A stretch of 64,000 bases of DNA from Paenibacillus prosopidis (lineage in GTDB: Bacteria; Bacillota; Bacilli; Paenibacillales; Paenibacillaceae). The notes beneath the pieces were generated by a model, which was given only the letters and a program-made list of their open reading frames with translations, searched no databases and was not told the origin of the DNA. The stretch spans positions 372,001-436,000 of the forward strand of contig NZ_QPJD01000001.1 of assembly GCF_003337375.1 (NCBI RefSeq), read 5' to 3'. The number at the start of each line of letters is the position of its first letter. Positions within the stretch are counted from its first letter, which is position 1. Position numbers and translations under genes: made by a program. Positions 54,756 through 63,362 of this stretch are shown in pieces.

Positions 54756-56669
54756 GTGAAGCAGGAGATGGGATTCGCGGCAATCCATTGGTTATTGGCG
54801 AAACGTGCATTTACGTTTAAACTTTCGCTTCAAGTCAAACTGATTCTGTCATTTGTGTTCGTTATCATCATACCGGTTGTTCTATTCTCCTGGTATACGC
54901 TTAATGAAGAATCCGCCAAGGCAATGAAAGAATTGACGAAGAACAACGAGAATGTCCTTGCAGTCGAGAAGATTAACATTGAGAATAACATGGAGCTGAT
55001 GGGATGGACCGGTCAGCTTGCGTTATCCAATCGGGAAATGAACCATTATCTGCAAATTGAACAAATTCAGGATGCAGCGCGTGTTCTTCATATTAAGAAA
55101 GATGTGGTCAACAGCTTTCAATATTTTCTGTTCAACAATCCACGAATTTCGAATGTCCGGTTGTTCACGGACAACCTTTATGTGAATGAGATTTGGCCAG
55201 TCATCCTACAGGAATCACGTATTCAGGACAAGCCTTGGCATGATGAGGTGATGAAGCAGAGCGGTTTGCCCTGGTGGGAGATACAGGAGAACGTCGCCCT
55301 CACCGGTGCGCCATCCGAACCATCGCCGAATGAGCCCTTCATGACGTACTTGCAGGAATTCAAATATCCGGACAACGCAACACATAACGGGATTCTAGAG
55401 ATATCAATGAAGCTGTCGAATTTCTTCTCCCGAACGTTCAGTAGTGTGCAGGACATGAACTCCCAGCTGATCGTAGTAGCAAGGAGCGGACAGGTATTCA
55501 GCTTGAAGGATTCACCGGTGTTCGAGCAGCACAGCGCGGAGCAATTGATGAACAGCGTGAATCTGACGAGTAATACAGATAGCGAGACGGTACAGTTCAA
55601 GGTTAATGGGCAGTCCTACTTGGCATCCCAGATCTACATTCCATCGATTGACGTACATCTGGTCAATATGGTTAGTCTTGCGGACACGATGGAAGGCATT
55701 AACCATTCGAGAGTTCGTTATATTGTACTCATATCGTTACTAGCGGCATTTCTCGTACTGCTTTCTTACTCGATGCAGGCGATGATTTTGCGCAGGCTTA
55801 AGGCGTTAAGAGAATCAATGAATCAGGTAAGTAGCGGTAACTTCGACGTCGAGCTGCCGCCGATTACCGGTACCGATGAGGTAGGAGAGCTGGGCTTGCA
55901 TTACCGCAAGCTCATTCTGAAGATTAACGAGCTCATTCAAGAGCAGGCAGCTAGGCAGGCGGCAGGCAAAGAAGCCGAGCTTCGGGCGCTGAAGAACCAG
56001 ATCGATTCCCACTTCCTCTACAATACGCTGGAGAACGTCAAGATGCTTGCGGAGATTGAAGGGCAGTTCCTTATATCGGACATAATGACCTCGCTAGGCG
56101 GTATGATGCGGTATTCGATGGAATGGAAGCGGGATCACGTGATGCTTAGCAATGAGATTCAGCAGGTCCAGCATTATGTATCCGTCATGAACATCCGTTA
56201 TGATGGAAGACTTGATCTCCGATTGTCGATTGCACCGGAATGCCTCATGCAGGAATCGCTCAAAATGTCACTACAGCCCGCAGTCGAGAATGCAATCAAG
56301 CATGGGATGAGCCGCATGCATTCCAGCGACGGAAATCTTGTCATTACGATCTCTGCCGTCCGTCGTGATCAAGCTTGTGTCATAGAGATCACTGACAACG
56401 GCTGCGGCATACCGCAAGAGAAGCTGGGCTTATTGAATCGAATGCTCCGAATGGAAGAGTCCGCTTACCAGGATGTCCGGCAATTATTCGTTCGCAAAAA
56501 TAACCAGGACAGCAATGGAATCGGTCTGCGTAATGTGGACCAACGCCTAGTGATGAGCTATGGGACGGAATATGGGATTCAGATCGAGAGTCAGGAAGGA
56601 AGCTATACACGTATAATCATGACTTTGCCGTATCGGGTCATGGGAGGGGGATTGGACATCAATGATTAG
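54756..56669 (+). CDS. YesM-type sensor histidine kinase
   Basis: 637 aa, GTG start. Helices at about 28-46 and 329-350 enclose a ~280-residue extracellular sensor region. HAMP (about 350-400), a His_kinase segment LKNQIDSHFLYNTLENVKML, and a HATPase with LQPAVENAIKHG, ITDNGCGIP and GIGLRNVDQRLVMSYG follow. The class pairs with AraC-type regulators for carbohydrate uptake genes. 8-bp overlap with the regulator gene. Confidence 0.92.
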   Translation: MKQEMGFAAIHWLLAKRAFTFKLSLQVKLILSFVFVIIIPVVLFSWYTLNEESAKAMKELTKNNENVLAVEKINIENNMELMGWTGQLALSNREMNHYLQIEQIQDAARVLHIKKDVVNSFQYFLFNNPRISNVRLFTDNLYVNEIWPVILQESRIQDKPWHDEVMKQSGLPWWEIQENVALTGAPSEPSPNEPFMTYLQEFKYPDNATHNGILEISMKLSNFFSRTFSSVQDMNSQLIVVARSGQVFSLKDSPVFEQHSAEQLMNSVNLTSNTDSETVQFKVNGQSYLASQIYIPSIDVHLVNMVSLADTMEGINHSRVRYIVLISLLAAFLVLLSYSMQAMILRRLKALRESMNQVSSGNFDVELPPITGTDEVGELGLHYRKLILKINELIQEQAARQAAGKEAELRALKNQIDSHFLYNTLENVKMLAEIEGQFLISDIMTSLGGMMRYSMEWKRDHVMLSNEIQQVQHYVSVMNIRYDGRLDLRLSIAPECLMQESLKMSLQPAVENAIKHGMSRMHSSDGNLVITISAVRRDQACVIEITDNGCGIPQEKLGLLNRMLRMEESAYQDVRQLFVRKNNQDSNGIGLRNVDQRLVMSYGTEYGIQIESQEGSYTRIIMTLPYRVMGGGLDIND

Positions 56670-58224
56670 CTTGCTGATCGTCGACGACGAGAAGATCATT
56701 CGGAGGGGCTTGCAATCGGTGATTGAGAGGCAGTTTCCTAATCTGTTCAACTACCGATTTGCCGAGAATGGACAAGAGGCGCTGGAGCTGCTTAGCCAGG
56801 AGCCTGCGGATATTATGTTCACAGATATCCGAATGCCGATTATGGATGGGATCGAACTTCTCGAGCAGCTGCAAGATCATCCGGTTAAACCCGAGGTTAT
56901 ATTGTTGTCTGGCTATAATGAGTTCGTATATGCGCAGAAAGCGATTCGCTGTGCTGTGAAGGATTACCTCGTGAAGCCTGTGGTGCGGGAGGAGTTGTTT
57001 GCCGTCCTGGAGCAATTAATGCGGGACATAAGGATGAGAGAAGAGCGAGCAGACAAGGCGGGTGAAGATGCCAGCTTTGTTGCTGCCGAGCTAGTTATCC
57101 AGCATTTGACCCAGAAGGATCTGGGTGATGCGATAACACAGAACAAGCTGAAACAGGCCGGTTTAAGCTGGTTGGATGCAGGATATTCGCTGGGCTTGCT
57201 TACGCGAAGCGGTGGAGGATCACAGCCTAGCAGTACGGATGCTGCTGCTTTCAGGAATCAAATCGCTGAGCTGTTACAAGGGCATATGGATTGGATGCTC
57301 ACGCGTGATGGTGTAGGCGGAACGATTATGATCGCGCGCGATCCGGTCTTGTTCTACCTGTTGGCGGAACGGTGGAGGTTGAGTGTATATGAGTCGCAGC
57401 TGCGAATCGCGATAAGCGAGTCTGTTCAAGGGATAGAGCAGATAAGGAGGGCATACAGCCAAGCGAAGCATACCTTGAAATACAGTATTGTGCTTTCAGA
57501 ACTTGATGTGCTGGACTACAACAGCATAAGTGAGCGAAATGAGCGGCATGTTGTTCCTGTAGAGTTAATTCAACGTTTATCGAATCTGATGGGAATGGGA
57601 CGCGGGAATGAAATGAAGCAGCTTCTCGATCAAATTCTAGATGTTCGTATCATTAGCTGCAGTGAAATCGGCTACCTGGAACGGATCAGCCAGCTGCTCA
57701 ATGAAGAGCTGTTCGACAAGGTGTTCCGCATCTACGGAAATAGAGTGCTTGACCTATTAAGGCCGTACGCCTATGTTGGCCATATCGGGAATTTCGATCG
57801 ATTTGAACATTATTATGCAGCTGTTGAGCAGCTTCTCGATAGTCTGGATCGGTTCATCCAAGATCGGAGGGAGCAAGCGCCGCCTACTGAGCAAAATACG
57901 ATGCAAAAAGTTCTCGCCTACTTGCAGACGCATTATGCCGACGATTTAAACATGGCGGTCGTGTCCAACCATTTCTCACTCAATTACTCGTATTTCAGCC
58001 AAGCCTTCCAAGAATATAGCGGTGAGAGTTTCTCGAACTATGTTCGTCGGTTAAGGCTGGACAAGGCGAAGGAGCTGCTGGTACACTCCGATTTGAAGGT
58101 GTACGAAATCAGTGATCAGGTTGGATTCGAAAATGTGAAGCATTTTATGAGAATATTCAAGGAAACCGAAGGCATCACAGCGCTGGAATTCCGAAGCCAG
58201 CGAAGGCTGTTTGGAACCCAATAA
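56662..58224 (+). CDS. YesN-type response regulator with AraC HTH
   Basis: 520 aa. Receiver (about 2-120: IVDDEKIIRRGL, phospho-acceptor Asp in IMFTDIRMPIMDGIE, LLSGYNEF, YLVKPV), a long middle region, and two AraC helix-turn-helix motifs at the C-terminus (MAVVSNHFSLNYSYFSQAFQEYSGESFSNYVRRLRLDKAKELL, then DQVGFENVKHFMRIFKETEG). GGAGGGGG precedes the ATG inside the kinase gene. Likely regulates the lipoprotein gene upstream. Confidence 0.92.
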   Translation: MISLLIVDDEKIIRRGLQSVIERQFPNLFNYRFAENGQEALELLSQEPADIMFTDIRMPIMDGIELLEQLQDHPVKPEVILLSGYNEFVYAQKAIRCAVKDYLVKPVVREELFAVLEQLMRDIRMREERADKAGEDASFVAAELVIQHLTQKDLGDAITQNKLKQAGLSWLDAGYSLGLLTRSGGGSQPSSTDAAAFRNQIAELLQGHMDWMLTRDGVGGTIMIARDPVLFYLLAERWRLSVYESQLRIAISESVQGIEQIRRAYSQAKHTLKYSIVLSELDVLDYNSISERNERHVVPVELIQRLSNLMGMGRGNEMKQLLDQILDVRIISCSEIGYLERISQLLNEELFDKVFRIYGNRVLDLLRPYAYVGHIGNFDRFEHYYAAVEQLLDSLDRFIQDRREQAPPTEQNTMQKVLAYLQTHYADDLNMAVVSNHFSLNYSYFSQAFQEYSGESFSNYVRRLRLDKAKELLVHSDLKVYEISDQVGFENVKHFMRIFKETEGITALEFRSQRRLFGTQ

Positions 58225-58279
58225 GCTAACGGACAACGACGGAAAACGATAACTCAAGCTAAGCTTAAGGCAGCTGAAT

Positions 58280-58326
58280 TCCAAGCAAGCTATGAAATCG
58301 CCCTCAAACGTTTCTTTGACGAGAAA
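58280..58326 (+). pseudogene. 47-bp araA scrap
   Basis: TCCAAGCAAGCTATGAAATC onward matches araA positions 36392-36438 with one mismatch in 47 bases. It is followed directly by the ara terminator sequence. About 720 bp corresponding to 36439-37156 is missing. The join has a short shared GAG-AAA tract. It is the remains of a second araA copy. Confidence 0.9.
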
Positions 58327-58392
58327 ATTGCAAAAACCGTTTCTTTCGTAAATGGGTGATCGCACGCCTGTTTACGAAGAAACGGTTTTTTG
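58327..58392 (+). terminator. Second copy of the ara terminator
   Basis: Base-for-base copy of the hairpin at 37162-37224, including the loop. It now sits downstream of the YesN-type gene. Confidence 0.9.
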
Positions 58393-58422
58393 TTTTTCAG
58401 AATAACCTAACCCCAATTGTTA

Positions 58423-58560
58423 TCATCCTGTTCCTTCTGGAGGATCATTACTACCGCCATTCGGGGAATCAGCATGAATTTGATCAGCATTAATTGTTGC
58501 GAAAGTGGTTCCAACTAAAAATGCTACAGCGATCATAATAACAGCAACTGCTTTTTTCAT
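58423..58560 (-). CDS. 45-aa secreted peptide precursor
   Basis: GGGGGAGGTGATCACG-ATG is a strong start. MKKAVAVIMIAVAFLVGTTF is a signal peptide with cleavage possible near FATINA, leaving a short acidic, Gly/Pro-rich tail (ADSPNGGSNDPPEGTG). No cysteine, so not a disulfide bacteriocin. The layout resembles exported signalling pro-peptides, but no Rap/Rgg-like receptor is adjacent. The Crp/Fnr gene is divergent, about 210 bp away. Confidence 0.6.
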   Translation of the reverse strand: MKKAVAVIMIAVAFLVGTTFATINADQIHADSPNGGSNDPPEGTG

Positions 58561-58773
58561 CGTGATCACCTCCCCCTGTAGTGTTTACAGGAAGAATATA
58601 TCACGTAAGGCATTCCCATTTGTAGGGTAATACCCGGGAAGTTTTCGGGAAGTTTTTCGGGAAGGAACTGCTGCCTGAGCGAAGAGCTATTTTTTACCAA
58701 CAGATTTATTAAAGTGGGTTTATAATGAAAACAGACGGTTATAACTTAATCAACGAGTTGAAGGGAAAGCAAA

Positions 58774-59358
58774 ATGAAAAAAATATTATTGAAGTATATG
58801 ACCAGATTTACAACACTTCGCGAAGAAGAACAACAGGCAATCGCTGAACAGATACTTATTGAAGAATATAAAAAAGGAACCATGATCCTTAGACAAGGAG
58901 AGATTCCGGATAAATGTTATTTCGTATTGAAGGGATGTGTTAGGCAGTATTCTATAGATGAAACGGGAAAAGAAGTCACATCCAATTTCTACACAGAAGA
59001 ACAAGCCATATCGAATTTTAATCATCATAAACAGGATAAGTCATCCGCGTACTCTTTAACTTGTCTAGAAGACTGTATATTGGTTGTTGGCGACCTTGAT
59101 TCCGAAAAGGACCTGTATAACAAATACTCACAATTGGAAGCCATGACACGCATGATGATCGAGCAAAATTTTGGCGAGGTACAAGATGAATTGGCTTCAT
59201 TTATCGCATCGGCACCAGAAGAACGCTATAAAGCACTATTACGGAAACGGCCTCATTTAGTCGACCGTGTGCCCCAGCATCAACTGGCGAGTTATCTTGG
59301 TTTTACCCCAGAGTCATTAAGCAGAATCAAGAAGCGGATCAATAAAGATCATTTTTAG
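58774..59358 (+). CDS. Crp/Fnr-family regulator
   Basis: 194 aa. cNMP-binding domain (about 10-125, LRQGEIPDKCYFVLKGCVRQYSIDETGKEV), then a helical region ending in a degenerate HTH (HQLASYLGFTPESLSRIKKRI). It lacks the Fnr cysteine cluster. Such regulators commonly sit beside DUF4386 genes, as here (convergent, 9 bp apart). AAGGG precedes the ATG at a reasonable distance. Confidence 0.88.
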   Translation: MKKILLKYMTRFTTLREEEQQAIAEQILIEEYKKGTMILRQGEIPDKCYFVLKGCVRQYSIDETGKEVTSNFYTEEQAISNFNHHKQDKSSAYSLTCLEDCILVVGDLDSEKDLYNKYSQLEAMTRMMIEQNFGEVQDELASFIASAPEERYKALLRKRPHLVDRVPQHQLASYLGFTPESLSRIKKRINKDHF

Positions 59359-59367
59359 GATAAGCTG

Positions 59368-60087
59368 TCATATCCTTTTACGGACTTTTCCCCCTCTGAA
59401 AAGCAACCATATACCAAAGCCCAATTCTCCTGCAATCATTGGCACCATAAATACAATGTTAAGTATTGAAATGACCCCATCATATTGAGGAAGAAACGTT
59501 TGACATAGGTGAATCACAATATAGCCTATTGAAGCAAGCAACAACAAGATGCCAATGACTTTGGGTATGCTGTCTGATTTGAAAGCTATATAGCCCACAA
59601 TCATTAGATGCCCGCCAAAAATGATCAAACCAATAGACCAAATCGATTCAAATGCTTCAAAAAACAGCATCGTAAGTGCTTGAAGCTGATCGATTTTAAA
59701 TGATGATAAATAGTCCGTACCTTTCGAGAGAAGCAGCACAAATACCAAATTCATTATTGCAATTCCCAAAATAGCCGAATAGGTAAGACGGAGCCATGCA
59801 CCGAGCAATGAAAGGCTTTTATTAATCGGCTCCAGGAAGATATAGAAAGCCCAGGCGACCACAATGTCAAGTATCAGGATAATGATCCACCCAAAGATTT
59901 CAGCTTTGAAAAGCATATTTGATGACATGATGTTGTTAAATGTGGCACTGGCATCGCCTTGCACCACAAGGCTTCCATGGACAAAGCCAAAGGAAAAAAA
60001 GGCGGCAAGCGCCATGATGATAAGTGATGTGCCGGCAGCCAGAGCCGATTTTCGCTGATACGATAGTTCTTGTACTAAGTTAGTCAT
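59368..60087 (-). CDS. DUF4386 membrane protein
   Basis: 239 aa from the ATG at 60087 (AGGAGGATATC upstream; the frame continues to 60108). About seven helices, with KAEIFGWIIILILDIVVAWAFYIFL, EAFESIWSIGLIIFGGHLMIVGYIAFKS and IPKVIGILLLLASIGYIV typical of the family. Function unknown. Probably controlled by the convergent Crp/Fnr protein. Confidence 0.85.
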   Translation of the reverse strand: MTNLVQELSYQRKSALAAGTSLIIMALAAFFSFGFVHGSLVVQGDASATFNNIMSSNMLFKAEIFGWIIILILDIVVAWAFYIFLEPINKSLSLLGAWLRLTYSAILGIAIMNLVFVLLLSKGTDYLSSFKIDQLQALTMLFFEAFESIWSIGLIIFGGHLMIVGYIAFKSDSIPKVIGILLLLASIGYIVIHLCQTFLPQYDGVISILNIVFMVPMIAGELGFGIWLLFRGGKVRKRI

Positions 60088-60303
60088 AAGATATCCTCCT
60101 AATAGCATTGTTGATTTTCATTGTAATAGGAAGATTATGACTGGTCATTGACTTAAATCAAGAGTGCAAATATTTATTAGAGCACCGCTGTTCGTGTCCC
60201 TTACCGCTGATCTTGCTGTCGAAGAATAATCGCCGGCGGCACCACCGTTCCGCAATGGGCATATGTTGTGGTATCTCAAGTTTTCCAGAAAGGATAGGAT
60301 ATC

Positions 60304-61194
60304 ATGAAGCCCACTTTTGGAAGTTATACCGAGTGTGAAACGATTCCGATTTACTATCCGCCGCAGTATCAGCCGCAGCAGCCCGGTATCGAATCCATCA
60401 TGATTCCAAGACCCGTTTCCGAAAATCCCGCATATGCTGGAAGCGGAAAGCTGCGCGATAAAGTTGCGATTATAACGGGCGGAGACAGCGGGATCGGAAG
60501 AGCTGTGGCGTACGCGTTCGCCAAAGAAGGAGCGGACATCGTCGTCGTCTATTTCAATGAACACGGGGATGCCAAGGAGACGTGGACAAGGATCAATCAG
60601 TTGGGCCGAAGATGCCTCACTCTCGCCGGAGATATCGGAGATGAATCGTTTTGTGGGCATGTGGTGGAAATGACGATCCGCACTTTCGGCCGAATCGACT
60701 GCCTGATCAACAATGCTGCGGTGCAGTTTTATCAGGAGAGCATCGAAAGCATTACTCGTGAGCAGCTGGAACGGACCTTTCGAACGAATATTTTTGCGAT
60801 GTTCTATCTCACCAAAGCGGCCCTCCCTTACTTGAAACCGGGAAGTACGATCATCAATACCTCTTCCGAAACCGCACATGTCGGATTTAAAGGGTTGATC
60901 GACTATTCGGCGACCAAAGGTGCGATTAACACGTTTACGCGTTCCTTGAGCATGTCGCTGGTCGACCGCGGAATCCGTGTAAATGCAGTTGCTCCTGGAA
61001 GAACGTGGACGCCTCTTCAACCGGCATCGCTGCCTCCGAAGCTTTATATGTCGGCCGGTTTTGAACATCCGCTGAGACGGGACGCTCAACCGTGGGAGAT
61101 TGCGCCCGCATTCGTCTACCTGGCATCCGACGATTCCACTTATGTGATAGGGCAGGTGATCCAGGTGAACGGGGGGTCGTATTTCGGTCAATAA
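60304..61194 (+). CDS. Short-chain dehydrogenase/reductase
   Basis: 296 aa. A Pro-rich ~45-residue N-terminal arm precedes the Rossmann fold: IITGGDSGIGRAVAYAFA, LINNAA, catalytic Ser/Tyr/Lys in SSETAHVGFKGLIDYSATKGA, and VNAVAPGRTWTPL. This is the YhdF/GspA-like branch, often near GMC oxidoreductases. AAAGGATAGGATATC is a moderate ribosome site. A GMC remnant lies 650 bp downstream, with a foreign insert between. Confidence 0.9.
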   Translation: MKPTFGSYTECETIPIYYPPQYQPQQPGIESIMIPRPVSENPAYAGSGKLRDKVAIITGGDSGIGRAVAYAFAKEGADIVVVYFNEHGDAKETWTRINQLGRRCLTLAGDIGDESFCGHVVEMTIRTFGRIDCLINNAAVQFYQESIESITREQLERTFRTNIFAMFYLTKAALPYLKPGSTIINTSSETAHVGFKGLIDYSATKGAINTFTRSLSMSLVDRGIRVNAVAPGRTWTPLQPASLPPKLYMSAGFEHPLRRDAQPWEIAPAFVYLASDDSTYVIGQVIQVNGGSYFGQ

Positions 61195-61593
61195 CCGTTC
61201 AACTATAACTTTTGCATCGGTACTGCTTGGTTGATACCAATAAATAACTAAAACATTTTTATTCTCATAAATGTCATGAATTACTTTTTCGTTTCTTTCT
61301 TTTTGTTTATCAAAATCCTTACGCCCATCTTTAAGTGCTTCCTCCGAATCAAAGATGTAAATAAAAATTTGGTCGGGTGGTTCATTATTTGTTATTAGGT
61401 ATCGATTTGCTTTAACTTTTCTTATCTTCCAATCGTCAGTAATTTGTTTAGGATCTAGTCTTATACCTTCTGTACGAAAGGCATGTTCAACTTGATCTAA
61501 ATTTAACAATATAACTGAATCAGTCCCTTGAATTGAACATCCTGTTAGTATTAAAAATACTGCAATGAAGAACAATCTATATTTTAATTTCAT
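61195..61593 (-). pseudogene. Lipoprotein gene fused into the antisense of the SDR gene
   Basis: ATG at 61593 with GGAGGAG. A lipobox (LILTGC) and about 130 real-looking residues follow (IRKVKANRYLITNNEPPDQIFIYIFDSEEALKDGR ... VLVIYWYQPSSTDAKVIVERL). No stop precedes the SDR 3' end, and the frame stays open to 60145 through antisense sequence that has no protein-like pattern. The natural 3' end has been cut off at the SDR junction. A 71-aa frame lies 19 bp upstream. Confidence 0.7.
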
Positions 61594-61612
61594 CTAATCT
61601 CCTCCGTATAAG

Positions 61613-61828
61613 TCAATCTTTAAGTGGGACCTCATTCATAATTTGTAGAAGTTCAGGTGAGTTAAATTCTTCACCAAAATTAAGTACACCGACACCTTTA
61701 TTTAGAGATCCCACTGAAAGAGTGAAAAACTGTTGATTGGTTTCGGGAATCATAATAAATCCAATAGTTATGTTGTCATCCTCATTTTGTTTGTTTTTTA
61801 CGACAGCATCAATAAAAAGTATTACCAT
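61613..61828 (-). pseudogene. Partial protein upstream of the lipoprotein
   Basis: 71 codons: TIGFIMIPETNQQFFTLSVG, then LNKGVGVLNFGEEFNSPELLQIMNEVPLKD. No ribosome site precedes the first ATG, and a junction with GMC-type sequence lies just beyond at about 61830-61850, so it looks like the 3' part of a longer gene cotranscribed with the lipoprotein. No family recognised. Confidence 0.45.
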
Positions 61829-61857
61829 TATTTAGGTTTTTTAAGAATCCATCCGAA

Positions 61858-61992
61858 GTGCAAATTCATGGTGTACCCGGTCTCTATGTAGCGGATAACA
61901 GCATTTTTCCGGTTATGGGCGCAGCAAATCCAACGCTCGCGATGGTGGCTCTAGCCATACGCACGGCGGATCATATCATCCGGCAGCGATAG
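61858..61992 (+). pseudogene. C-terminal remnant of a GMC oxidoreductase
   Basis: VQIHGVPGLYVADNSIFPVM then GAANPTLAMVALAIRTADHI and a stop. This is the conserved C-terminal FAD-binding and active-site block of glucose-methanol-choline oxidoreductases. The ~500 upstream residues are missing. Confidence 0.9.
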
Positions 61993-62071
61993 TAAGACCC
62001 AATAAATCGGGTATGATTGAATATTTTGCAGCAATTGAGCATCCTTGAGGTGCTTTTCTATTTGTACAAGA

Positions 62072-62106
62072 AAAAGCAGTCCACTCGTTAGAGGGCGGGC
62101 TGCTTT
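62072..62106. terminator. Terminator between the GMC remnant and HupE
   Basis: AAAAGCAGTCC and GGGCTGCTTTT pair with G-U contacts; A/T runs on both sides allow both convergent transcripts to stop here. Confidence 0.7.
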
Positions 62107-62161
62107 TGCTCTATTTACCTATTCGTTTAGAGAATCGCCGTTCGTTGCACAGTGTTGCAAA

Positions 62162-63262
62162 TCATATCACTAAAATCCGCTGTACAAACCAAAACAGACC
62201 TATCGCGATCACACCTACGGAGCTGACAGAGACAACGCTGGGATAATAAGTCGGATAACGCCGCAGAAGTGCAAGCAGCGGGAAAATCGCGCAAAGGATG
62301 ATGATTTGTCCGAGCTCCACCCCGGCATTAAAAAATAGCAGGGAAGATAACAAGCTTTCGCGGGAAAGCTCCATCTCTTGCAAAATGCCCGCAAACCCGA
62401 ATCCGTGCACGAGACCGAAAAGCAGCGTCACGATCGTACGGTGCTTCGGATCTTTATTGAATAAATTTTGTGCTGCCACAAAGACGATGCTTGCGGCAAT
62501 GGCCGACTCTACCCATCGCCCGGGCAATTGAACCAATCCAAAGGTAGCCAGTCCCAGCGTTATGCTATGCCCAACCGTGAACGCTGTAACCACTTCCACG
62601 ACGCTACTTAACCTTTTGGCAGCAGGCAGCAGGCACAGTACGAACAGAATGTGATCGTACCCGGTAAAGATGTGCTCTGCACCAAGGACAATAAATTGCC
62701 ACGCTTGACGCAGCCAATTGCGTTCGCCTACCACCAGTTCCTGGTTCGTAATGGTGAAGATGAACTCCTGGTCCCCTTGAGGTCCGCTAATTTGAGCGAT
62801 ATTCGAATGGGACTTGTTAACGTCCTTAATAAATACATCATAATGGATACGAGTGGAATCTCCATCTCCGGAATAAACCAATTGAAATCTGGCCAACCCC
62901 ATCTCGCCAACCCTCTCGATGCTTGTGCCGATCAGTTCAGGCATGACGGGCACCTCGTCACGGTATATCTTAACCCCGGATGCTACATAATCAAACACCG
63001 CCTCCGTCTTGGCGTCAAGCGCTTGTTGAAGTTCTTCAACGGAAGGTGAAGACAACATATCAACGGGCATCGGAACTATACCCGTTAGATCGTGGAAGTC
63101 CAGGAGCAGTTCTACATATACCTTATTCGACTCAATTTGCACATCCATGTACCCGTTTTCCATGGCATGCGCGCTTGCGGGCCCGGGGAACAGCACGAAA
63201 ATCGGCACCGTCAGCGCAAGAGCCGTAAACAAAGCGGCAATTAACATTATGATCCGTTTCAT
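62162..63262 (-). CDS. HupE/UreJ_2 family membrane protein
   Basis: 366 aa. Signal peptide, an extracellular domain of ~150 residues, then about six helices with EHIFTGYDHILFVLCLL, TVGHSITLGLA, and GLVHGFGFAGIL, the HupE/UreJ_2 signature histidines. Metal (nickel/cobalt) handling is known for some relatives. The upstream same-strand neighbour is a metallophosphoesterase. A decayed copy of this gene lies at 17989 beside another phosphoesterase. Confidence 0.88.
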   Translation of the reverse strand: MKRIIMLIAALFTALALTVPIFVLFPGPASAHAMENGYMDVQIESNKVYVELLLDFHDLTGIVPMPVDMLSSPSVEELQQALDAKTEAVFDYVASGVKIYRDEVPVMPELIGTSIERVGEMGLARFQLVYSGDGDSTRIHYDVFIKDVNKSHSNIAQISGPQGDQEFIFTITNQELVVGERNWLRQAWQFIVLGAEHIFTGYDHILFVLCLLPAAKRLSSVVEVVTAFTVGHSITLGLATFGLVQLPGRWVESAIAASIVFVAAQNLFNKDPKHRTIVTLLFGLVHGFGFAGILQEMELSRESLLSSLLFFNAGVELGQIIILCAIFPLLALLRRYPTYYPSVVSVSSVGVIAIGLFWFVQRILVI

Positions 63263-63306
63263 AGTCGACCCTTCCTTGTATATATTCTCGATGCTTTACG
63301 AAAAGC

Positions 63307-63339
63307 AATAGAGATGGAGAATGCATCTCCATCTCTATT
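63307..63339. terminator. Hairpin between the phosphoesterase and HupE genes
   Basis: AATAGAGATGGAGA (63307-63320) / TCTCCATCTCTATT (63326-63339), 14-bp perfect stem. Weak T-run, so partial read-through into hupE is possible. Confidence 0.65.
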
Positions 63340-63362
63340 ATTTTAGTATAGAAGAGTAGAAC

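Noticed and set aside
60145..61190. C-terminal two thirds of the 482-codon minus-strand frame
   Set aside because: It is antisense to the SDR gene and Arg/Ser-rich without motifs; only the first ~130 residues (lipoprotein) look real.
62651..63049. 132-codon plus-strand frame inside HupE
   Set aside because: It is a shadow frame without start signals.
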